Source of the DNA: Comamonadaceae bacterium UBA4962
GTDB lineage: Bacteria; Pseudomonadota; Gammaproteobacteria; Burkholderiales; Burkholderiaceae_C
Reading direction: 5' to 3'
Assembly (NCBI GenBank): GCA_002397315.1
Contig: DHAE01000026.1
Location: 988 to 64,987 of the forward strand
Length of the DNA: 64,000 bases
Each line of letters begins with the position of its first letter. Position 1 is the stretch's first letter. The translations under genes were made by a program, and so were the position numbers. Under the pieces are notes generated by a model. That model ran no database searches, had not been told where the DNA came from, and was given only the letters and a program-made list of their open reading frames with translations. Shown here piece after piece: positions 57,860 through 64,000 of the stretch.

Positions 57860-58240
57860 ATGCTGCTCAACATTTCCGTCATCTGCCTGGCCGCCTGTGT
57901 CGGCGCGCTGATGCGCTGGGGCTTCGCGCTCTGGCTCAACCCGGGCGGGATCATCCCTTGGGGGACGCTGGCCGTGAACCTCATCGGGGGCTACTGCATC
58001 GGCATCGCACTGGCGGTGTTCACGAGCCGGCCTGACATCGATCCCGCCTGGAGGCTGCTGGTCATCACGGGCTTCCTCGGCACGCTCACCACGTTTTCCA
58101 GTTTTTCCGGCGAAGTGGTGACCATGCTCATGCAGCAACGCTTCGCTCTCGCATTCGCCACCATCGCCGTGCACCTGGGCGGCTCGCTGGCCCTGACCTG
58201 GGCCGGCATGCGCACCGCGCTCTGGTGGATGGCGCGCTGA
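57860..58240 (+). CDS. crcB: Fluoride ion channel FluC (CrcB)
   Basis: A 126-residue membrane protein with four helices and the FluC signatures GALMRWGFALWL, GTLAVNLIGGYCIG and TGFLGTLTTFSSFSGE. It works as a dual-topology dimer exporting fluoride. No fluoride riboswitch was recognised in the 44-base upstream gap. Confidence 0.95.
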   Translation: MLLNISVICLAACVGALMRWGFALWLNPGGIIPWGTLAVNLIGGYCIGIALAVFTSRPDIDPAWRLLVITGFLGTLTTFSSFSGEVVTMLMQQRFALAFATIAVHLGGSLALTWAGMRTALWWMAR

Positions 58241-58312
58241 TGGGCGCGCACCTTGCCTCCGTTTCCCGGTGCGGCCCCGGCCGCGCCCTTTTCGTCCCGC
58301 AACAGCTCCTTC

Positions 58313-59176
58313 ATGGAATCCAACACCCAACTCAACGACAGCCGCCTGGCCAATGCCTGGGCGGAACTCCAGAACCACGCCGTCAACGGAAATCCGCTGC
58401 ACGCGGACGCCTACCGGCTCGCCTTCGCCGATCCGGAATTCTTGCTGCGCCGCGAGACCCGCGGCATCCGCTTCCAGCTGGAGATGCTCAAACCCGATCT
58501 CGGGCAGACGGCGCAGGGCATCGAGAACACCATCGTCGTGTACGGCAGCGCGCGCTTCCTGGCGCCTGAAGACGCCGCGCAGCAGCTCTCCGATGCCGAA
58601 GCCAGCGGCGACGCAGCCCGCATCGCGCGGGCGCGGCTGGCCGTGCGCAATGCACGCTACTACGACCTCGCGCGCCGCTTCGCCCGCGTAGTGGCGGATT
58701 ACAGCCAGCAGCGCCAGCCCTCGGAACGCATCTACATCTGCACCGGCGGCGGCCCGGGCATCATGGAGGCCGCCAACCGCGGCGCGCACGAGGCCGGCGC
58801 CCTCAACGTGGGCCTGAACATCGCACTGCCCCACGAGCAGAGCGGAAACCGCTACATCTCCCCCTCGCTGTCCTTCAAGTTCCACTACTTCGCACTGCGC
58901 AAGATGCACTTCATGATGCGGGCGAAGGCGCTGGTGGCCTTCCCCGGCGGCTTCGGCACGCTCGACGAACTGTTCGAGGTGCTCACGCTGGTGCAGACCG
59001 GCAAGGCCAAGCCCGTGCCCATCGTGCTCTTCGGCACCGAGTTCTGGAAGAGCCTCGTCAACTTCGACGCGCTCGTGGAACAGGGCACGATCTCGGCGGC
59101 CGACCTGGAACTCTTCCGCTACACGGACGATCCGGAAGAGGCCTGGGGGTTCATCAAGGCGTTCTACCAGCTCTGA
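58313..59176 (+). CDS. LOG/TIGR00730 family Rossmann-fold protein
   Basis: A 287-residue protein of the lysine decarboxylase-like (LOG) superfamily. The binding motifs are ICTGGGPGIMEAANRGAHEAG and AFPGGFGTLDELFEVLTLVQTGK; the latter contains the PGGxGTxxE signature for nucleotide 5'-monophosphate binding. Related enzymes release cytokinin bases or hydrolyse AMP/CMP. It is longer than typical LOG proteins (about 190) by an N-terminal helix-rich region. Activity is inferred only. Confidence 0.88.
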   Translation: MESNTQLNDSRLANAWAELQNHAVNGNPLHADAYRLAFADPEFLLRRETRGIRFQLEMLKPDLGQTAQGIENTIVVYGSARFLAPEDAAQQLSDAEASGDAARIARARLAVRNARYYDLARRFARVVADYSQQRQPSERIYICTGGGPGIMEAANRGAHEAGALNVGLNIALPHEQSGNRYISPSLSFKFHYFALRKMHFMMRAKALVAFPGGFGTLDELFEVLTLVQTGKAKPVPIVLFGTEFWKSLVNFDALVEQGTISAADLELFRYTDDPEEAWGFIKAFYQL

Positions 59177-59236
59177 ATGCCGCGCGCGGCGGGCGGAGGA
59201 ATCCGCGGGCCGGCACCGACCGCCGGGGGCCCGGGT

Positions 59237-59261
59237 TTCGCCGGCAGATGCAGCGCTTCGC
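59237..59261 (+). promoter_or_regulatory. Perfect PIP box (HrpX/HrpB-type regulatory site)
   Basis: TTCGC (59237-59241), 15 bases, TTCGC (59257-59261): an exact match to the plant-inducible promoter box TTCGB-N15-TTCGB used by HrpX/HrpB regulators to switch on type III secretion genes. A -10-like AAGAAT follows at the typical distance. Confidence 0.75.
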
Positions 59262-59292
59262 GTCGTCGGTGCGCCGTGGCACAAGCGCCGGG

Positions 59293-59298
59293 AAGAAT
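59293..59298 (+). promoter_or_regulatory. Possible -10 box downstream of the PIP box
   Basis: AAGAAT begins 31 bases after the second TTCGC half-site; 30-32 bases is the usual distance to the -10 in HrpX-controlled promoters. The first base departs from the pyrimidine preferred there. Confidence 0.45.
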
Positions 59299-59326
59299 GG
59301 AAGCCACCCATTTCAGGACCCTCGCC

Positions 59327-59995
59327 ATGCGCCCCATTTCCAGCCACGGCGCCGGTACGTCCGGCGCCGGCCCGTCGCACAGCGACGACTCCGATACCTC
59401 ACCGCCCCGCCAGCGCGCAGCGGCCCGGCACGATGCCCCCGAAGGCCTGCCGCCGCGCCAGGGCGGCGGTTTCTCTATGCCCTCGGCGCGCACGGTACTG
59501 AGCCGTACCTACAACACCACGGCCGTGGGATTGATGGCGACGGGAGTCCACCATGCGGTGACCCAGGCGCAACGCGGGGACGGGACGGCCGCCGCGCAGG
59601 GCGTGCATCTGGCACAGACGGGCTTCACGATGCTGGCAGGGCGCGCGATCGCCACCCTGGCGGCACCGATGGTGCAGGAGGCGATCGCAGCCGTCCGGCG
59701 GATGTTCGCCCCGCAGATCGACAGGGACCTGCTCCTGGGGGCGCTGAACCATGTCGCCGCGACCTCGGAGGACGACCCCGACGACATGACCCATGTGACC
59801 GGGCGCCACAACCAGCAGGTAGTCGATCACCTGGCCGACCTGGCGGACGGCGTCGCTGACCGCCGCGTGGTCGATCTGGCCCTGCAAGCCACCGATTCCA
59901 GGACCCTGGTCCACCTCCTGCTGGGGCTGGCCCGGGGGGACCACGGCCAACCGGTGATCTCCCGCCGCGCGACCTCGTCCTCCGGCGGCCGCTGA
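59327..59995 (+). CDS. Candidate type III secreted effector, unrecognised family
   Basis: A 222-residue protein, not recognised. The first 50 residues fit a type III signal: eight Ser, many Pro/Gly, no acidic residue before position 20, no Leu before 41. No classical signal peptide and no cysteine. Hydrophobic segments lie near residues 64-78 and 98-123 (TMLAGRAIATLAAPMVQEAI), followed by a charged helical half. The start ATG 59327 has AGGA eight bases upstream and lies behind the putative -10; an in-frame ATG at 59297 would overlap that box. A PIP box lies 65 bases upstream. Secretion is inferred from promoter and composition. Confidence 0.6.
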   Translation: MRPISSHGAGTSGAGPSHSDDSDTSPPRQRAAARHDAPEGLPPRQGGGFSMPSARTVLSRTYNTTAVGLMATGVHHAVTQAQRGDGTAAAQGVHLAQTGFTMLAGRAIATLAAPMVQEAIAAVRRMFAPQIDRDLLLGALNHVAATSEDDPDDMTHVTGRHNQQVVDHLADLADGVADRRVVDLALQATDSRTLVHLLLGLARGDHGQPVISRRATSSSGGR

Positions 59996-60014
59996 AGGAA
60001 CACCCGCGCCCGCC

Positions 60015-61208
60015 TCAGATGCGGCCGGCTTCGGGAGCCGGGCCGCTGCCCTGCCCCAGACGGCCCGCGGCACGCGCGCCCAGACCCACGGCGGCGCCCA
60101 CGACCCAGAACAACCCCGCCACACCTATCAGGGCCCCCGCCGAGCCGAACAGCACGGGCATCGCCACGCTGGACGCGTTGATCGCCATCAGGCGCAGGCC
60201 CAGGGCTTCGCCATGGCGATGGTGCGGCGTGATCTGGTGCAGCATGCTCATGATCATCGGCTGCACCGAGCCGAGGGCGAAGCCCAGCAGCACCGAACAC
60301 AGGCCGAGCGTCCAGGCGGTCGGCAGCAGCGGGTAGACCGCGAACAGCAGGGCCGTGGCCACCATCGCCCACATGACCACGGCGGCCTCTTTCAGGCGCG
60401 CGGCCAGCAGCGGCATCAGCACGCGGATCGCCGCAGCGGCGATGGCGAAGGCGCCCAGGATGGAGCCGATCACCGACGCGGACAGGCCCCGTTCGTGTCC
60501 GAGCAGCGGCACGACGAAGGTGTGCACGTCCCAGCAGGACGACAGCAGCCAGTTGACGAGCAGGAGACGGCGGAATCCCTCATGGCCCAGCAGATCCCAG
60601 GCGCGGCGGCGCGTACCGCCTTCGGGCGCGACGATCGGGGGCAATTCCACGGTGGTGCGCACCCAGAACCACGTCGCCACCGGCAGCAATGCCGTGAGCG
60701 CGAAGGCCGCGCGGTAGCCCGTGGTGCTGCCGGGCAAGGCGCCCGCATGGTCGATCAGCAGGCCGGCGAAGAACGGCCCCACGAAGTTCGACACGGCCGG
60801 GCCGATCGCCAGCCAGCTGAACACCCGCCGCAACTGCGCGGAATCGTGCGCCGCGCGGCCGACGTGGCGCTGCAGCGCGATCATGGCCGCGCCCGAAGCG
60901 CCGCCCGTCATGAGGGCCGCCAGGCACAGCATCGGGAACGCCGGCCACACCAGCGCGCCCGCGGCGCCGGCCGAGGCCACGCCCACGGCCCAGCCCACCG
61001 GCCGCTTCAGGCCATGGCGGTCGGCGTAGCGTCCCGCGGGCAGCGAGAGAAACACCTGCGTCAGCGCGAACAGCGCCAGCAGCGCGCCCACGGCCGCGGG
61101 GCTGTACCCCTCGCGCAGCGCCAGCAGCGGCGCCGCCAGGCGCATGCCCGTCATGCTGGCGTGGATGCACACCTGGCCGGCGATCAGGCGCGCGAGGGCC
61201 GCGTCCAT
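60015..61208 (-). CDS. Major facilitator superfamily transporter
   Basis: A 397-residue protein with 12 predicted membrane helices. The loop 2-3 motif appears as LPAGRYADRHGLKRP, the MFS motif A form. Substrate unknown. The ATG at 61208 follows the rmuC stop by one base, so the two are one transcript; a longer frame starts at 61241 inside rmuC. It is convergent with the PIP-box gene, 19 bases away. Confidence 0.9.
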   Translation of the reverse strand: MDAALARLIAGQVCIHASMTGMRLAAPLLALREGYSPAAVGALLALFALTQVFLSLPAGRYADRHGLKRPVGWAVGVASAGAAGALVWPAFPMLCLAALMTGGASGAAMIALQRHVGRAAHDSAQLRRVFSWLAIGPAVSNFVGPFFAGLLIDHAGALPGSTTGYRAAFALTALLPVATWFWVRTTVELPPIVAPEGGTRRRAWDLLGHEGFRRLLLVNWLLSSCWDVHTFVVPLLGHERGLSASVIGSILGAFAIAAAAIRVLMPLLAARLKEAAVVMWAMVATALLFAVYPLLPTAWTLGLCSVLLGFALGSVQPMIMSMLHQITPHHRHGEALGLRLMAINASSVAMPVLFGSAGALIGVAGLFWVVGAAVGLGARAAGRLGQGSGPAPEAGRI

Positions 61209-61209
61209 C

Positions 61210-62640
61210 TCAGGCGCCTTCCTCCCCGGCCGTGCGGGCACCCTGCGGCGCGCCGAGCGCAGCGGCGGCCTCGTCCTTCGGCGCCGGCAGCTCCTGCACG
61301 TCGCGCAGCCGCTTCTGGATGGCGCGCGTGCGCACGCCTACCTCGTCGAAGCGCTTGGCCGCGGCGTCGATCGACTTGCGCGTGGCCTCCACCACGTCGC
61401 CGAACTTGGCGAACTCCGTCTTCACCGCGCCGAGCAGGCCCCATACCTCGGAGGAGCGCTTCTCGATCGCCAGCGTCTTGAAGCCCATCTGCAGGCTGCT
61501 GAGCATCGCCGCGAGGTTGGCGGGCCCGGTCACCATGACGCGGCACTCGCCCTGCAGCGCCTCCACGAGGCCGGGGCGGCGGATCACCTCGGCGAACAGT
61601 CCTTCGGTGGGCAGGTACAGCACGGCGAAGTCGGTGGTGTGCGGCGGCGACACGTACTTGGACGCGATCTTGCGCGCCTCCAGCCGCACCGCAGCCTCCA
61701 GCGCATTGCCGGCCGCCACGATCGCGGGCTTGTCGGCCGTGTCGTGCGCATCCAGCAGGCGCTGGTACGACTCCACCGGAAACTTCGCATCGATCGGCAG
61801 CCAGACGGGCTCTTCCTGGCCGCGGCCCGGTAGCCGGATCGCGAATTCCACCAGATCGGCACTGCCCGGCACGGTCTTGACGTTGCGCGCGTACTGCTCG
61901 GGCGCGAGCACGTTCTCGATGATGGCGCCAAGCTGCAGCTCGCCCCAGGTGCCGCGCGTCTTCACGTTGGTCATCACGCGCTTGAGGTCGCCCACGCTGC
62001 CGGCGAGCGTCTGCATCTCGCCCAGGCCCCGGTGCACCTGCTCCAGCCGGTCGCTCACCAGCTTGAAGGATTCGCCGAGCCGTTGCTCCAGCGTGGCGTG
62101 CAGCTTCTCGTCCACCGTCCGGCGCATGTCCTCCAGGCGCGCGGCGTTGTCGGCCTGGATCGCGGACAGGCGCTCGTGCAGCGTGCCGCGCATCGATTCC
62201 GACGTCTGCGACATCTCCGCCCGGAACGCGCCGAGCGCATCGGCCAGTTCGCGGCGCGCGACCGCGGCGTCGGCCTGCACCTGGGCCATGCGCTGGCCCA
62301 GACGCGCCTCGAAGGCATCGAAGCCTTCGCGCAGCTCCGCACGGCCCGAGCGCGCATCGTGCACCGCGTGCGCGAGCCGCTCGTCCAGCGCCGCGCGCTG
62401 GCCTTCGAGGTGCGCCTGCGTGGCATGGGTGAAGCCGCGCAGCTGCTGCGCCATGCCCTCCAGCGCGCCGTCGTTCTTGGCGACGGCGAGTTGCGTGGCC
62501 TGCGCCACCTGCTCCAGGCGCTGCAGGCGCATGGCCCACTCGGGAGGAAGCTCGAGGCGGGGGCTGCGCAGCAGCAGCATTCCCAGGAGCACGATGGCGA
62601 TCACGAGCATCACGATCACCACCAGCCATTCGATCGACAT
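61210..62640 (-). CDS. rmuC: DNA recombination protein RmuC
   Basis: A 476-residue protein. An N-terminal membrane anchor (WLVVIVMLVIAIVLLGMLLL) is followed by a long coiled coil (about residues 40-210) and the RmuC nuclease-like domain with GTWGELQLGAIIENVL, LPIDAKFPVESYQRL and VLYLPTEGLFAEV. RmuC limits inversion events at short inverted repeats in E. coli. Confidence 0.95.
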   Translation of the reverse strand: MSIEWLVVIVMLVIAIVLLGMLLLRSPRLELPPEWAMRLQRLEQVAQATQLAVAKNDGALEGMAQQLRGFTHATQAHLEGQRAALDERLAHAVHDARSGRAELREGFDAFEARLGQRMAQVQADAAVARRELADALGAFRAEMSQTSESMRGTLHERLSAIQADNAARLEDMRRTVDEKLHATLEQRLGESFKLVSDRLEQVHRGLGEMQTLAGSVGDLKRVMTNVKTRGTWGELQLGAIIENVLAPEQYARNVKTVPGSADLVEFAIRLPGRGQEEPVWLPIDAKFPVESYQRLLDAHDTADKPAIVAAGNALEAAVRLEARKIASKYVSPPHTTDFAVLYLPTEGLFAEVIRRPGLVEALQGECRVMVTGPANLAAMLSSLQMGFKTLAIEKRSSEVWGLLGAVKTEFAKFGDVVEATRKSIDAAAKRFDEVGVRTRAIQKRLRDVQELPAPKDEAAAALGAPQGARTAGEEGA

Positions 62641-62683
62641 GGAACTCCAGACGTTTCGGTTGCTATGCGTTCAATCGGGGACG

Positions 62684-63664
62684 TCAGCGGGGCCGGGGCG
62701 TGTTCACGGGCGTGAGCGGGCCGCGGCCGTCGAAGAACGCGATCAGGTTGTCGGCCGCGAGGTTCGCCATGGCGCGGCGCGTGGGCACCGTCGCGCTCGC
62801 GATGTGGGGCGTGAGCACCACGTTGGGCACCGTGAGCAGGTCCGGATGCACCTTCGGTTCGCCCTCGAACACGTCCAGGCCCGCAGCGGCGATGCGCCGA
62901 TCGCGCAGCGCCTGCGCCAGCGCCGCATCGTCCACGATGCCGCCGCGCGCGATGTTGATCAGGTTCGCCGTGGGCTTCATCTGCGCGATTTCGGCCGCGC
63001 CGATGGCGTGGTGCGATTCGGCCGTGTAGGGCAGCACCAGCACGAGGTGGTCGGCCTCGCGCAGCAGCTCTTCCTTGGAGACGTACCGGGCCTTGCACTC
63101 GGCTTCGAGCTCCGGCGAGAGGCGCGAGCGGTTGTGGTAGATCACGTTCATGCCGAAGCCGTGGGCGCCGCGGCGCGCGATACCCTGGCCGATGCGCCCC
63201 ATGCCCAGGATGGCCAGCGTGGAGCCGTGCACGTCGGAGCCCGCGAACATGTCGTAGCTCCACTTGTTCCACCGGCCTTCGCGCAGGTAGATCTCGCTCT
63301 CGGTCACGCGCCGCGCGGTGGCCATGAGCAGCGCGAAGCCGAAATCCGCCGTGGTTTCGGTCAACACGTCCGGCGTGTTCGTGGCCTGCACGCCCGCGGC
63401 GGTGAGCGCGTCCACGTCGAAGTTGTTGTAGCCCACGGCCATGTTGGCGACGATGCGCAGGCGCGGGCATGCCGCGACCAGCGCCGCGTCGATGCGCTGG
63501 CTGCCGGTGGTGAGGGCGCCGTCCTTGTCGGCGAGGCGCTCGGCCAGTTCGGCCGGGCTCCAGATCACGTCCTCCGGGTTGGCCTCCACCTCGAAATGCC
63601 CGGCGAGGCGGTTCACCACGTCGGGGAAGATGGCACGGGCAACGAGGATGCGGGGTCGGGTCAT
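62684..63664 (-). CDS. D-isomer specific 2-hydroxyacid dehydrogenase (glyoxylate/hydroxypyruvate/2-ketogluconate reductase type)
   Basis: A 326-residue NAD(P)-dependent dehydrogenase. The dinucleotide motif is LGMGRIGQGIARR; catalytic Arg is in INIARGGIVDD, Glu in FEGEPKVHPDL, and His in LTPHIASAT. Overall pattern is close to GhrB/GyaR reductases. A five-copy GGAC tandem lies in the upstream spacer. Exact substrate is not readable. Confidence 0.88.
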   Translation of the reverse strand: MTRPRILVARAIFPDVVNRLAGHFEVEANPEDVIWSPAELAERLADKDGALTTGSQRIDAALVAACPRLRIVANMAVGYNNFDVDALTAAGVQATNTPDVLTETTADFGFALLMATARRVTESEIYLREGRWNKWSYDMFAGSDVHGSTLAILGMGRIGQGIARRGAHGFGMNVIYHNRSRLSPELEAECKARYVSKEELLREADHLVLVLPYTAESHHAIGAAEIAQMKPTANLINIARGGIVDDAALAQALRDRRIAAAGLDVFEGEPKVHPDLLTVPNVVLTPHIASATVPTRRAMANLAADNLIAFFDGRGPLTPVNTPRPR

Positions 63665-63712
63665 GGACGTGGATTCCTGGTGAAAGAAGGACGGGGCCGA
63701 ACCGCGTGGAGC

Positions 63713-63732
63713 GGACGGACGGACGGACGGAC
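63713..63732. repeat. Tetranucleotide tandem repeat (GGAC)5
   Basis: Five perfect GGAC copies stand 49 bases upstream of the 2-hydroxyacid dehydrogenase start, in the 93-bp spacer after pncB. No gene lies in the spacer. Confidence 0.8.
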
Positions 63733-63757
63733 GCGCGGTGCGCCGAAGCGCGGCGGA

Positions 63758-64000
63758 TCAGGCCGGGGCGGGTATCTCGAACACCTGCCGCAGGTAGGCG
63801 AGGTATTTCTCGTCGTCGCACATGCCCTTGCCGGGCGTGTCGGACAGCTTGGCCACGGGCTGGCCGTTGCAGCGCGTCATCTTGATCACGATCTGCAGCG
63901 GCTCGCAGCCCAGGTCGTTGGTGAGGTTGGTGCCGATGCCGAAGGCCAGCTGGCAGCGGCCATGGAACTGCCGGAACAGCTCGATCGTGCGCGGCACCGT
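63758..64000 (-). CDS. pncB: Nicotinate phosphoribosyltransferase, C-terminal part (cut by window end)
   Basis: At least 81 codons run in from the right edge. AFGIGTNLTNDLGCEPLQIV, KMTRCNGQPVAKLSDTPGK and MCDDEKYLAYLRQVF are the C-terminal signatures of PncB, which salvages nicotinate to NaMN for NAD synthesis. The N-terminal part lies beyond the window. Confidence 0.93.
   Translation of the reverse strand, partial: TVPRTIELFRQFHGRCQLAFGIGTNLTNDLGCEPLQIVIKMTRCNGQPVAKLSDTPGKGMCDDEKYLAYLRQVFEIPAPA

Overview
This is a high-GC, gene-dense chromosomal segment of a betaproteobacterium. Three things point to Comamonadaceae, most likely Acidovorax or a close relative: the block gyrA-serC-pheA-tyrA-aroA::cmk-rpsA-ihfB-lapA-lapB with aroA and cmk fused, the neighbouring ompA-ubiG-gph-ssrA block, and the expanded tripartite tricarboxylate transporter (TTT) genes. 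A perfect plant-inducible-promoter (PIP) box in front of an unrecognised secreted-looking protein suggests a plant-associated strain with an HrpX-regulated type III secretion system. The genus is inferred; no rRNA is present.

Layout. 1-7.2 kb (minus): zapE, then the 2-oxoglutarate dehydrogenase operon odhA-odhB-lpd ending at a clear terminator, with a palindromic intergenic element between odhB and lpd. 7.4-10.8 kb (plus): an AI-2E family membrane protein and a PAS-GGDEF diguanylate cyclase. 10.8-16.5 kb (minus): yejABEF peptide importer. 16.6-22.6 kb: fabI, a secreted fasciclin protein, a PLP basic amino acid decarboxylase, an NfeD/SPFH membrane pair and tRNA-Ser(GGA). 22.65-22.77 kb: a 114-bp nested palindrome. 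22.9-34.2 kb: a TTT cluster with two solute-binding proteins, tctBA and two separate two-component systems, plus a TonB receptor with a small DUF2946-like partner. 34.3-37.1 kb (minus): a vapC remnant beside tmRNA, gph, ubiG and an OmpA-family protein. 37.3-49.2 kb (plus): gyrA and the serine/aromatic amino acid, S1, IHF and Lap genes. 49.4-55.8 kb (plus): a six-gene Mrp cation/proton antiporter operon with fused mrpAB. 55.9-60.0 kb (plus): an M14-like zinc carboxypeptidase, a fluoride channel, a LOG-family protein and the PIP-box gene. 60.0-64.0 kb (minus): MFS transporter, rmuC, a D-2-hydroxyacid dehydrogenase and the C-terminal part of pncB, cut by the window edge.

Most of the window is core metabolism and housekeeping, and no insertion sequence, prophage or CRISPR array was seen. 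The observations most worth following are the PIP-box gene at 59.3 kb (candidate type III effector), the double-sensor TTT cluster, the nested palindrome after tRNA-Ser, the vapC scar at ssrA, and the M14-like enzyme with a large unassigned N-terminal region.
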